Shown here one piece after another: positions 22,757 to 31,484 of a DNA stretch of 64,000 bases (its first letter is position 1; every line of letters begins with the position of its first letter). The DNA comes from Pseudomonas beijingensis. GTDB taxonomy: Bacteria > Pseudomonadota > Gammaproteobacteria > Pseudomonadales > Pseudomonadaceae. The position numbers were made by a program, and so were the translations under genes. The notes beneath the pieces are model-generated. The model had not been told where the DNA came from. It was given only the letters and a program-made list of their open reading frames with translations, and made no database searches. The stretch lies in the NCBI RefSeq assembly GCF_030687295.1, contig NZ_CP117425.1, positions 1,120,001 through 1,184,000 on the forward strand. The letters are read 5' to 3'.

Positions 22757-23329
22757 ATGCCCGCTGCGCTTGATTCTCCCAGCGACGAATCGCTGCTGGC
22801 CCGCTACCGCAACGGCGACGGGGCTGCTTTCGAAGCCTTGTACGCCCGCCATCGGCAAGGGCTTTACCGTTTCCTGATGTCCTTGAGCAACAAGGCCGAA
22901 CTGGCCGAGGAAGTCTTCCAGGACACCTGGCTCAGCCTGATTCGCAGCACCACCCAGCCACAAGGCCGGGCGAGTTTTCGTACCTGGTTGTTCCAGATTG
23001 CCCGCAACCGCTTGATCGACCACTGGCGCAAACATGGCGTCCACAACCCGTTGCACGACAGTTACGACGAGCAGTTCCACGTCCAGCCCGACGACACCAG
23101 CAGCCCCGAGCAACAGCTGAGTCTGAGCCGCGACCAGGCGCGTCTCGACGCCGCGTTGCAGGCCTTGCCCGAGGATCAGCGAGAAGTCTTCCTGCTGCGC
23201 CTGCACGGTGACTTGGAGCTGCCACAGATTGCCGCCCTGACCGGCGTCCCGCTGGAAACGGTCAAAAGCCGCTTGCGTTACGCCCAGCAGAAATTGCAGC
23301 GACTGCTGGCCGAGGAGGTACCCGCATGA
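22757..23329 (+). CDS. ECF-type RNA polymerase sigma factor
   Basis: This 190-residue sigma-70-family protein has region 2 (ALYARHRQGLYRFLMSL, EEVFQDTWLSLIR, FRTWLFQIARNRLIDHWRK) and region 4 (LPEDQREVFLLRLHGDLELP, with helix-turn-helix PLETVKSRLRYAQQKL). ATG 22757 is chosen because the protein core begins there and GGAG lies 12 nt upstream. An in-frame ATG at 22730 has no ribosome site, and the ORF beyond it is REP DNA. The gene overlaps the next one by ATGA. It probably controls its own neighbourhood, including the VWA lipoprotein gene. Confidence 0.92.
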   Translation: MPAALDSPSDESLLARYRNGDGAAFEALYARHRQGLYRFLMSLSNKAELAEEVFQDTWLSLIRSTTQPQGRASFRTWLFQIARNRLIDHWRKHGVHNPLHDSYDEQFHVQPDDTSSPEQQLSLSRDQARLDAALQALPEDQREVFLLRLHGDLELPQIAALTGVPLETVKSRLRYAQQKLQRLLAEEVPA

Positions 23330-23943
23330 TCGACCCCAAACACACCCCGGATCCCGATGACGAAAGGCTCATCGAGCATTTTCGCCAACACGCCAGCGGC
23401 GAGCCGCCGGCCTCCCTGGACGCCTTCATCCTGGCCACCGCCCGTCGCGAAGCCCCGAGGACGACGCCAAGCCTGTGGCAACGCTGGCTGCAAGCCTGCC
23501 AACGGCCGCGCTGGCAAATGGCATTCGCCACGGTCGCCGGCGTGGCGCTGATGATTGGCCTGGTGCTGCGTTCCCCTGTGCCCCACGACGAACTGGCCTC
23601 ACCCGCTTCGATGGAATTTTCCGCCGACCAGCAAGAACCCGCCGTAGCCGCTGCACCCCCACCGGCCATGCCCGCCCCCGCGCCGATCACCCGCATGGCG
23701 CCCCAGGGCGAACTGGCTCGGGCCCCGGCCAGCCCGATGCAATCCATGGCGGAAAAGCCAGCGGCAAAGATGAGCAAATCCGCGCCGGCTGCACTGCCAT
23801 CGCTGGAGCAGGGCCTGATGGAAATCCTGCGCTTGCGCGAGGCGGGTGAGAGCGAGGCCGCTGATGAGAAGCTGCTGGCGCTGCACAAGCGCTTCCCCAA
23901 GGAAGACTTGCCGGCGCGGTTGGAGGCGTTGCGCAAGCGTTGA
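23326..23943 (+). CDS. Putative membrane anti-sigma factor
   Basis: This 205-residue protein has a cytoplasmic N-terminal part (about 1-65), one membrane helix near 66-82 (MAFATVAGVALMIGLVL) and a Pro/Ala-rich periplasmic linker. A short helical end follows (LMEILRLREAGESEAADEKL). The start codon overlaps the sigma factor stop (ATGA), which argues for a coupled sigma/anti-sigma pair. The N-terminal domain lacks a visible zinc-binding HxxxCxxC motif. The call rests on gene order and topology and is an inference. Confidence 0.7.
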   Translation: MIDPKHTPDPDDERLIEHFRQHASGEPPASLDAFILATARREAPRTTPSLWQRWLQACQRPRWQMAFATVAGVALMIGLVLRSPVPHDELASPASMEFSADQQEPAVAAAPPPAMPAPAPITRMAPQGELARAPASPMQSMAEKPAAKMSKSAPAALPSLEQGLMEILRLREAGESEAADEKLLALHKRFPKEDLPARLEALRKR

Positions 23944-23958
23944 GTGAGACAGCGCCCA

Positions 23959-23996
23959 CAAAAAAGCCCCAGGTCTTGCGACCAGGGGCTTTTTGA
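23959..23996 (+). terminator. Intrinsic terminator
   Basis: The stem AAAAAGCCCC.. / ..GGGGCTTTTT closes over AGGTCTTGCGACC. It ends the sigma/anti-sigma operon and can also work for the tRNA-Arg gene transcribed from the other side. Confidence 0.85.
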
Positions 23997-24005
23997 TTCT
24001 GAGGA

Positions 24006-24082
24006 TGGTGCACCAGGCGGGATTCGAACCCACGACCCCTGCCTTCGGAGGGCAGTACTCTATCCAGCTGAGCTACTGGTGC
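24006..24082 (-). tRNA. tRNA-Arg (CCG anticodon)
   Basis: This is a 77-nt cloverleaf on the minus strand. The acceptor stem pairs GCACCAG with CTGGTGC. The anticodon arm is CTGCC-CTCCGAA-GGCAG (anticodon CCG), the T loop is GTTCGAATC, and the CCA end is encoded. Confidence 0.97.
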
Positions 24083-24431
24083 GACGCGGGCGCCATGATA
24101 CTCATATGCGTGGCGGGCGTCCATGCTGCTGAATCGCCTGCGTTTTTGGGCAGCTCGCCGGGTGTTGGCTACGCTGATCAGAAAAAGCGGGCAAATTCGG
24201 TTTTTTCGTTCTTTTTTTCGAACAGCCTATTGTCCTTCACCCCCATCGGCCCTAGGATTCGTTTGAGATTTCAAACGCTCTTGTCTGGGTGCTGAACCGC
24301 ACGTCTGTGCTTATGTGCGTTATTTCTGTGCTTCAGCCCGGTGAATGATTTCCCTGACGGCAGCCCCCGAGGCGCCTTTCTACAAATCTAATTCGCTCCG
24401 CGTGCGCGCGGTGCTGTTAAGGAAAGCCGAC
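24083..24431. other. Intergenic region upstream of gabD
   Basis: This stretch of 349 nt has no gene. It holds the promoters of tRNA-Arg (leftward) and gabD (rightward). A palindrome GTTTGA-GATT-TCAAAC lies at 24261-24276 and could be an operator. No clear sigma-54 TGGCAC-N5-TTGC site was found. AAGGAAA near 24420 is the gabD ribosome site. Confidence 0.5.
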
Positions 24432-25876
24432 ATGCAGCTTAAAGACACCCAGTTGTTCCGCCAGCAAGCCTTTATCGATGGCGCTTGGGTCGATGCGGAC
24501 AATGGTCAGACGATCAAGGTCACCAACCCGGCGACGGGCGAAGTGTTGGGCACTGTGCCGAAGATGGGCGCTGCCGAAACCCGTCGTGCGATCGAAGCCG
24601 CCGACAAGGCGCTGCCGGCCTGGCGTGCGCTGACCGCCAAGGAGCGCGCCAACAAGCTGCGCCGCTGGTACGAATTGCTGATCGAAAACCAGGACGACCT
24701 CGGTCGCCTGATGACGATGGAACAAGGCAAGCCGCTGGCCGAAGCCAAGGGCGAAATCGTCTACGCCGCCTCGTTCATCGAATGGTTCGCCGAGGAAGCC
24801 AAGCGCATCTACGGCGATGTGATTCCCGGCCACCAGCCCGACAAGCGCCTGATCGTGATCAAGCAGCCGATCGGCGTGACCGCGGCCATTACTCCGTGGA
24901 ACTTCCCGGCCGCGATGATCACCCGCAAGGCCGGCCCGGCGCTGGCTGCCGGTTGCACCATGGTTATCAAGCCGGCTTCGCAAACCCCGTTCTCGGCCCT
25001 GGCCCTGGTGGAACTGGCGCACCGTGCCGGCATCCCGCAAGGCGTGCTGAGCGTGGTCACCGGTAGCGCTGGCGACATTGGTGGCGAGCTGACCAGCAAC
25101 CCGATCGTGCGCAAGTTGTCCTTCACCGGCTCGACCGAAATTGGCCGTCAGTTGATGGCCGAATGTGCCAAGGACATCAAGAAAGTCTCCCTGGAACTGG
25201 GCGGCAACGCGCCGTTCATCGTGTTCGACGACGCGGACCTGGATAAGGCCGTCGAAGGCGCGATCATCTCCAAATACCGCAACAACGGCCAGACCTGCGT
25301 CTGTGCCAACCGCCTGTACATCCAGGACTCGGTGTACGACGCATTCGCCGAGAAAACTGAAAGTGGCGGTGGCCAAGCTCAAGATCGGCAACGGTCTGGA
25401 CGATGGCACCACCACCGGTCCGTTGATCGACGGCAAGGCGGTCGCCAAGGTCCAGGAACACATCGCCGATGCGGTCAGCAAAGGCGCGACCGTGCTGTCG
25501 GGCGGCAAGGCGATGGAAAGGCAACTTCTTCGAGCCGACCATCCTGACCAACGTACCGAAAAACGCCGCCGTGGCGAAGGAAGAAACCTTCGGCCCGCTG
25601 GCGCCGCTGTTCCGCTTCAAAGACGAAGCCGAAGTGATCGCGATGTCCAACGACACCGAGTTCGGCCTGGCTTCGTACTTCTATGCCCGCGACCTGGGCC
25701 GTGTGTTCCGTGTGGCCGAAGCCCTGGAATATGGCATGGTCGGCGTCAACACCGGTTTGATCTCCAACGAAGTCGCGCCGTTCGGCGGCATCAAGGCCTC
25801 GGGCCTGGGCCGTGAAGGCTCCAAGTACGGCATCGAGGACTACCTGGAAATCAAATACCTCTGCCTGGGTATCTGA
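24432..25876 (+). pseudogene. gabD: Succinate-semialdehyde dehydrogenase GabD, two frameshifts
   Basis: This NADP-dependent enzyme oxidises succinate semialdehyde to succinate in GABA catabolism. The reading frame breaks twice, each time by one extra base: in an A run at 25353-25356 (GAGAAAACTG, expected GAGAAACTG) and at 25517-25519 (TGGAAAGGC, expected TGGAAGGC). With both removed, the product is 480 residues, the normal GabD length. It then has the Rossmann region, the catalytic Glu in [10 protein letters not shown] and the catalytic Cys in [11 protein letters not shown]. As written, the frame is lost after about residue 310, just past the catalytic Cys, so much of the C-terminal part is missing. 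gabT follows on the same strand. All protein motifs are conserved, so sequencing error is likely. Confidence 0.9.
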
Positions 25877-26049
25877 TCCGCTTCAAGCGCAAAGGGCACG
25901 AGAGCGCTGTCCCTTTGCGTGGTTTCAAATTGTATTTTCTTTGCGGCCGGGAACGCCGTGGCAGTCGATCATCGCATGCTGCCGCCGCTGACTTCTCGCC
26001 GTGTAATCCTTGAACCACGCCGACCGATGAGCGGCGAATGAGGACTGTA

Positions 26050-27327
26050 ATGAGCAAGACTAACGCTGACTTGATGGCCCGCCGTACCGCCGCTGTTCCC
26101 CGTGGCGTCGGCCAGATTCACCCGATCTTTGCCGAGTCGGCGAAGAACGCCACGGTAACCGACGTCGAAGGTCGTGAGTTCATCGACTTCGCCGGCGGTA
26201 TCGCCGTGCTGAACACCGGCCACGTGCACCCGAAAATCATCGCTGCCGTGACCGCACAGCTGAACAAGCTGACCCACACCTGCTTCCAGGTCCTGGCCTA
26301 CGAGCCGTATGTGGAACTGTGCGAAAAAATCAACGCCAAGGTCCCGGGTGATTTCGCCAAGAAAACCCTGCTGGTCACCACCGGTTCGGAAGCGGTGGAA
26401 AACGCCGTGAAGATCGCCCGCGCCGCCACGGGCCGTGCCGGTGTGATCGCCTTCACCGGCGCTTACCACGGTCGCACCATGATGACCCTGGGCCTGACCG
26501 GTAAAGTCGTGCCGTACTCGGCCGGCATGGGCCTGATGCCTGGTGGCATCTTTCGCGCGCTGTACCCGAACGAACTGCACGGTGTGAGCATCGATGATTC
26601 CATCGCCAGCATCGAGCGCATCTTCAAGAACGACGCCGAACCCCGTGACATCGCCGCAATTATCATCGAGCCGGTACAGGGTGAGGGTGGTTTCTACGTA
26701 GCACCCAAGGCCTTCATGGAGCGCCTACGCGCCCTGTGCGACCAGCACGGCATCCTGCTGATCGCTGACGAAGTGCAGACCGGCGCCGGTCGTACCGGCA
26801 CCTTCTTTGCCATGGAGCAGATGGGCGTTGCCGCCGACCTGACCACCTTCGCCAAATCCATCGCTGGCGGCTTCCCGTTGGCTGGTGTGTGTGGCAAGGC
26901 CGAGTACATGGATGCCATCGCCCCAGGCGGCCTGGGCGGCACTTATGCCGGTAGCCCGATCGCCTGTGCGGCGGCGCTGGCGGTGATGGACGTGTTCGAA
27001 GAAGAGCACCTGCTGGACCGCTGCAAGGCTGTGGGCGAGCGTCTGGTGACTGGCCTCAAGGCGATCCAGAGAAAGTACCCGGTCATTGGTGAAGTACGTG
27101 CCTTGGGCGCGATGATCGCCGTGGAACTGTTCGAAAACGGCGACACCCACAAGCCGAACGCCGCGGCAGTGGCCCAGGTGGTGGCCAAGGCGCGGGACAA
27201 GGGCCTGATCCTGCTGTCCTGCGGTACTTATGGCAACGTTCTGCGGGTACTGGTGCCGCTGACCTCGCCAGACGAGCAACTGGACAAAGGCCTGGCGATC
27301 ATCGAAGAGTGCTTCTCCGAGCTCTGA
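26050..27327 (+). CDS. gabT: 4-aminobutyrate aminotransferase GabT
   Basis: This PLP enzyme transfers the amino group of GABA to 2-oxoglutarate, giving succinate semialdehyde (the GabD substrate) and glutamate. It is 425 residues. Class-III aminotransferase features are visible: TGSEAVENAVKIAR, GAYHGRTMMTLG, IADEVQTGAGRTG and the PLP lysine in TFAKSIAGGFPL. ATG 26050 (MSKTNADLM) follows GAGGA; an in-frame ATG 12 nt upstream is less likely. It lies 173 nt after gabD and ends at a strong terminator. Confidence 0.96.
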   Translation: MSKTNADLMARRTAAVPRGVGQIHPIFAESAKNATVTDVEGREFIDFAGGIAVLNTGHVHPKIIAAVTAQLNKLTHTCFQVLAYEPYVELCEKINAKVPGDFAKKTLLVTTGSEAVENAVKIARAATGRAGVIAFTGAYHGRTMMTLGLTGKVVPYSAGMGLMPGGIFRALYPNELHGVSIDDSIASIERIFKNDAEPRDIAAIIIEPVQGEGGFYVAPKAFMERLRALCDQHGILLIADEVQTGAGRTGTFFAMEQMGVAADLTTFAKSIAGGFPLAGVCGKAEYMDAIAPGGLGGTYAGSPIACAAALAVMDVFEEEHLLDRCKAVGERLVTGLKAIQRKYPVIGEVRALGAMIAVELFENGDTHKPNAAAVAQVVAKARDKGLILLSCGTYGNVLRVLVPLTSPDEQLDKGLAIIEECFSEL

Positions 27328-27356
27328 TTTACGAACTCTGATTGTGCACTGATTCA

Positions 27357-27384
27357 CAAAAAACCCGCTTCGGCGGGTTTTTTC
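27357..27384 (+). terminator. Intrinsic terminator after gabT
   Basis: The stem AAACCCGC / GCGGGTTT with a TTCG tetraloop is followed by TTTTTC. It ends the gabDT transcript. Confidence 0.9.
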
Positions 27385-27471
27385 ATGGCCGCGGGCATAT
27401 CCCGCAGGTTTGAGCTGTCTGGAACGGCCTTCATTGTCTAAGGTGCATGTATAGCAAGGGAGCGATGTTGC

Positions 27472-28689
27472 ATGACTGCTGTGGTTTTACCCGCCGTACC
27501 GCGTGTGTTGATCGCCGAGGCTGACCCGGCGTCCCGGGAGCTGCTTGAGCAAGTGCTGTCGGGCGTGCGCTGCGATGCCCGAGTGGACACCTGCGGCGAC
27601 GGGCAGCAGGCCCAGGATTTGCTGGCACATAATTCGTACGACCTGGTCATCGCCGATTGGGAGCTGCCGGGTGTTGATGGCCTGACTATCCTGCGTGGCC
27701 TTCGCCAACAGCATCGAGCTGCGCCGTTACCGTTCATTCTGATGAGCCGGCGTAATGACAGCGCCAGTGTGCGTGAGGTCGTGCCCCTGGCGCCGACGGC
27801 GTATTTGACCAAGCCTTTGAACCGGGAAAGCCTGACCCAGCGTTTGCAAGGGTTGCTGTTGAGTGGCGCTGAAGACAGCTCCGGCGACGTGCCGGTTCCG
27901 GGGCCGGGGCAGACCTTGGTAGCCTTTCTGGAACGGCGACGGGATCTGTCCGAAGGCGCGCCGCTGATGACCGATGTGCAGGTGGCGGTCAAGCGTTGCC
28001 TCAACCCCACTGGCCTGGATCTGAAACTGCTGGAAGAAGAGATCCGCACCGACCCGCAAATTACTGGCGTGCTGATTGCGGCGGCCAACAGCGCTGCCCA
28101 GCATCAGGGTGGCGGCCCGGTGCAGACCGTGGCCCAGGCGCTGCACCAGCTCGGCACGGGGCAGAGCATGAACCTGATCCTCGTCCTGACCCTCAAGCGC
28201 TGCGCCCGCCTCAGCGTTCCGTATCTGGCGGACTATGCCAAGCGCTACTGGGAATTGTCGCTGCACACCGCCGAGTACGCCCGGACCCTGGCGCGGCTGC
28301 TGGATCTGGAACCGGAACGCTGTTACTGCGCGGGGCTGCTGCATCGCCTGGGCGACCTGGCGCTGCTGCGTTGCCTGGAAGAATGGACGCAGGCGGGTGG
28401 CGAGCTGGATGAGTTGGAGGAAGTGGGTAATTCCCTCGATCAATACGGCGCCGGCTTCGGCTCGGCGCTGCGCACTCGCTGGCGTCTGCCGCTGGAGTTG
28501 CGTGAGTTGATCGCGGCCGCCTATAGCCTGGGGGGTGGGGTTTATTCCCGCGAGGCGCTGGTGATGAACATGGCGGCGCAGATGGCCCACCTGACCGAGC
28601 ATGAAGGGCTTGAAGAACTGGCCCAGGGGCGTACGGCGCGCTTATTGAAGATCGGATTGCCGGAACTGATGCGCTTGCGCCGCAAGTAG
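27472..28689 (+). CDS. Response regulator with HDOD output domain
   Basis: This 405-residue protein has an N-terminal receiver domain with acidic pocket (AEAD), phospho-acceptor Asp62 (VIADWELPG) and Lys114 (YLTKPLN). An HDOD domain follows over roughly residues 175-390 (LEEEIRTDPQITGVLIAAAN, YCAGLLHRLGDLALL). HDOD proteins act in signalling, often beside c-di-GMP enzymes, but lack proven phosphodiesterase residues. No cognate histidine kinase is adjacent. The next gene, convergent across a REP pair, is a diguanylate cyclase. Confidence 0.88.
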   Translation: MTAVVLPAVPRVLIAEADPASRELLEQVLSGVRCDARVDTCGDGQQAQDLLAHNSYDLVIADWELPGVDGLTILRGLRQQHRAAPLPFILMSRRNDSASVREVVPLAPTAYLTKPLNRESLTQRLQGLLLSGAEDSSGDVPVPGPGQTLVAFLERRRDLSEGAPLMTDVQVAVKRCLNPTGLDLKLLEEEIRTDPQITGVLIAAANSAAQHQGGGPVQTVAQALHQLGTGQSMNLILVLTLKRCARLSVPYLADYAKRYWELSLHTAEYARTLARLLDLEPERCYCAGLLHRLGDLALLRCLEEWTQAGGELDELEEVGNSLDQYGAGFGSALRTRWRLPLELRELIAAAYSLGGGVYSREALVMNMAAQMAHLTEHEGLEELAQGRTARLLKIGLPELMRLRRK

Positions 28690-28706
28690 CCCCACCACCT
28701 GACCCC

Positions 28707-28812
28707 TGTGGGAGCGGGCTTTGTGGGAGCAAAGCTTGCTCGCGATGCAGGCAACTCGGGTTCAAGTGGACACCGAGGCGCTGCTATCGCGGGCAAGCCT
28801 TGCTCCCACAGG
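28707..28812. repeat. REP pair, partly duplicated left arm
   Basis: An inverted REP pair lies between convergent genes. The left arm is doubled: GTGGGAGCGGGCTTTGTGGG runs into a second GTGGGAGCAAAGCTTGCTCG copy. The right arm is ATCGCGGGCAAGCCTTGCTC. The doubled left arm resembles the one inside the NRPS gene at 61863. Confidence 0.85.
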
Positions 28813-28835
28813 GGGTCAGTGGCGGGACAACTCAC

Positions 28836-29867
28836 TCAAGCCGCGATGATGCGGTTCTTGCCCTTGCGCTTGGCCTCGTACATGGCCGCGTCGGCCCGGG
28901 AGAACAGGCTGTCGAGGCTCTGATCGTCGGCCGTGATGCTGGTCAGGCCCTGGCTGACGGTAATGCCGAAGGTCTGCTCGCCACAACGGAACATCAGGCG
29001 CTGGATTTCCCGTTGCAGCCGCTCGGCCACCTGCAATGCCATGTCGGGGGCGCAACCGGGGAACACCGCCGCGAACTCTTCGCCGCCGATCCGCCCGAAC
29101 AGGTCGCCGCGCCGGAGCACGGAGCGGCCACTTTCGGCGATCTTCTGCAACACGGTATCGCCTTCCTGATGGCCGTAGGTGTCGTTGATCACCTTGAAGT
29201 CATCGATGTCCAGCAACAGGAACGCCATGGGCGTCCCTTGTAGCCGCGCTTGCTCGAATTCGCGGTGGGCGCATTCGAAAAAATGCCGGCGATTGCTGCT
29301 CTGGGTCAGCACATCGGTGGTCGCCAACCGCTGCAGCTCACTTTCCAGCAGCTTCTTTTCGGTGATGTCCTCGGCGATACCGACGACGATCACCGGTTGC
29401 CCAGGTTCAGCCTTACGGTTGATGAAGCACTTGTCGCTCAGCCAGCGGACCTGGCCGTCACCAGCGATGATGCGGTATTCACGATCTTCGACGGCGCCCT
29501 TGACCAGGACTTCGGCCAGGCTGCGTTCGGCGTACTCCAGGTCGTCGGGGTAGATTGCATCGCGCCATTCGTTGTAGTCAGCCAGGACCAGGCCGGCGGG
29601 GCGGCCGAAGATCCGCTCGTAGGCGGGGCTGACATACAGCACTTGCCGGGTTTCCCAGTTGAACGCCCATAGCACGGCATTGACGCTGACCAGCAGCGAG
29701 CTGAACAGTTGCTCACGTTCGCTCAGGCGCGCCACTTCGCCCTGGGCATGCATCAGCGCCATGAGCGTCTGGGCCGCCTCGGGCCAATGAGGTAGGGAGT
29801 AATCCTGTAGGTTCTTGTCGACCATCGGCACAAATCTCAAAGAGCGTGCACTGCTGTTGTTTTGCAC
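28836..29867 (-). CDS. PAS-GGDEF diguanylate cyclase
   Basis: This 343-residue soluble protein has a PAS domain with PAC motif (about 50-175: VNAVLWAFNWETRQVLYVSP, IVVGIAEDITEKK). A GGDEF domain follows with the active-site sequence GGEEF (FGRIGGEEFAAVFPG), which is catalytically competent. No RxxD inhibitory site is visible upstream of the motif. It makes c-di-GMP. GTG 29867 is preferred because TGGAG lies 8-9 nt upstream; ATG 29825 (MVDKNLQ) has no ribosome site. Confidence 0.9.
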   Translation of the reverse strand: MQNNSSARSLRFVPMVDKNLQDYSLPHWPEAAQTLMALMHAQGEVARLSEREQLFSSLLVSVNAVLWAFNWETRQVLYVSPAYERIFGRPAGLVLADYNEWRDAIYPDDLEYAERSLAEVLVKGAVEDREYRIIAGDGQVRWLSDKCFINRKAEPGQPVIVVGIAEDITEKKLLESELQRLATTDVLTQSSNRRHFFECAHREFEQARLQGTPMAFLLLDIDDFKVINDTYGHQEGDTVLQKIAESGRSVLRRGDLFGRIGGEEFAAVFPGCAPDMALQVAERLQREIQRLMFRCGEQTFGITVSQGLTSITADDQSLDSLFSRADAAMYEAKRKGKNRIIAA

Positions 29868-29990
29868 GCACTTTTCTCCAAAGCCCGCCAGGATGGCGAA
29901 GTGCTCTTTGAGATAGGGGATTCGGGTCGAAGTTCCTTTTCAGGCGACGAAGGGCGGGGGATTTAGCGAGTCGAATTATGGGAGCTGAAC

Positions 29991-30124
29991 CTGTGGCGAG
30001 GGGATTTATCCCCGCTGGGCTGCGAAGCAGCTCCAAGACAGTCAATTCAAGTGATTTTGATACACCGAGTCATCAGGTTTCAGGGCTGCTGCGCAGCCCA
30101 GCGGGGATAAATCCCCTCACCACA
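29991..30124. repeat. Inverted pair of GGGGATTTATCCCC-type repeats
   Basis: Two units in opposite orientation (29991-30034 and about 30085-30124), each with GGGGATTTATCCCC-like and GCTGCGCAGC-like palindromes, are spaced by about 50 nt. They lie between the diguanylate cyclase promoter side and the end of desA. The RNA could fold into one long hairpin. Confidence 0.85.
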
Positions 30125-30155
30125 AAAGCCCTTCTTCACAGGGGGAGTTGCATCG

Positions 30156-31340
30156 TCAGGCCGTGGCAGGCCTTAGCGAGTAGGTCTTGAGCTGGTCGGC
30201 GAAGTCCCGCAGGGACTGGATGCCGCTGGCCTCGGCTTCGCTGACCCATTCCTTGATGGCGGCGAGCATGTCGTGGCCGTTGCTGCTTGTCTTGACCCAG
30301 ATCTGCTGCAAGGCCAGGCGTTTCTCGTAGATCACCTTCAGTGCGTGGCTGTGTTCGAGCATGTTCTGGATACGCACGTGGTGACGGTCGTCCAGCAGGC
30401 TGGTTTCCCGCGACAGCAGGCGTTTGGCCCGGTGGAACTGGTGACGCACCGAGTGATCGACCTTCTCCAGTTCCTGCTTGACCAGCGGCGCGATGACCAG
30501 CCGGCGGTACTGCGCCATGATCTGGAAGCGGTTGTTGAGGATCGCCATGGCCGTGTCCATGTCCAGGTGGCCCTTGCCTTCGACCCGGTGGGCGATCGGT
30601 GCAACCCGCTGGACCTTGGCCAAGCGCAGGAAACTGAACACCCGGATCCAGGCCCAGCCCAGGTCGAATTCCCACTTGCGCACCGACAGCTTGGCCGAGT
30701 TGGGGTAGGTGTGGTGGTTGTTGTGAAGTTCTTCGCCGCCGATCAGGATGCCCCAGGGCACCAGGTTGGTCGCCGCGTCGCGGCATTCGAAGTTGCGGTA
30801 GCCCACGGCATGGCCCAGGCCATTGACCACACCGGCGGCCCAGACGGGAATCCACATCATCTGGATGGCCCAGATGGTGATGCCGATGGTGCCGAACAGC
30901 AGCAGGTCGATGACGCCCATGATCGCCACGCCCAGCAGCGGGAAGCGGCTGTAGAGGTTGCGCTCGATCCAGTCGTCGGGGCAGTTCTTGCCATAGATGC
31001 GCAGGGTTTCCGGGTTTTCCGCCTCGGCGCGATACAGCTCGGCGCCTTTGCGCAGCACGGTGGACAAGCCCTTGATGACCGGGCTGTGGGGGTCATCCTC
31101 GGTTTCGCATTTGGCGTGGTGCTTGCGGTGGATGGCGGTCCACTCGCGGGTGTTCTGCGCCGTGGTCAGCCACAGCCAGAAACGGAAGAAATGTTTGAGA
31201 CCGGCGTTGAGCTCCAGGGAGCGATGCGCCGAATAACGGTGCAGATAGACCGTGACGGCGATGATCGTGACGTGGGTCATCAGCAGGGTGACTGCCACCA
31301 GTGACCAGGCCGACAAGCCAAGAAAACCTTCGTACCACAT
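30156..31340 (-). CDS. desA: Delta-9 fatty acid desaturase DesA
   Basis: This membrane diiron enzyme puts a cis double bond in phospholipid acyl chains, 394 residues. Three histidine boxes are visible: HRYSAH at 34-39, HRKHH at 71-75 and HNNHH near 210. Membrane helices lie between them. The start MWYEGFLGLS at 31340 matches the known N-terminus of Pseudomonas DesA; the ORF extends upstream through the promoter region without support. It is divergent from the GGDEF-EAL gene, whose start is about 145 bp away. Confidence 0.93.
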   Translation of the reverse strand: MWYEGFLGLSAWSLVAVTLLMTHVTIIAVTVYLHRYSAHRSLELNAGLKHFFRFWLWLTTAQNTREWTAIHRKHHAKCETEDDPHSPVIKGLSTVLRKGAELYRAEAENPETLRIYGKNCPDDWIERNLYSRFPLLGVAIMGVIDLLLFGTIGITIWAIQMMWIPVWAAGVVNGLGHAVGYRNFECRDAATNLVPWGILIGGEELHNNHHTYPNSAKLSVRKWEFDLGWAWIRVFSFLRLAKVQRVAPIAHRVEGKGHLDMDTAMAILNNRFQIMAQYRRLVIAPLVKQELEKVDHSVRHQFHRAKRLLSRETSLLDDRHHVRIQNMLEHSHALKVIYEKRLALQQIWVKTSSNGHDMLAAIKEWVSEAEASGIQSLRDFADQLKTYSLRPATA

Positions 31341-31484
31341 AGGCTGTAGGGCCCTCGATAAAGATAGAAACCGCCGTTGCATTATCACCAGCCCCACAGA
31401 TAAAACCAGTCGGCCTTTCAGATAAGAGTGGCTGAATGTTTCTTCCTCTATAATCCACCTCTTTGTAAGGACATGGATGGCCGA

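Noticed and set aside
25340..25530. Programmed ribosomal frameshifting in gabD
   Set aside because: Two separate +1 events in short A runs without a stimulatory structure are not a known mode of gabD expression. Sequence error or mutation is simpler.
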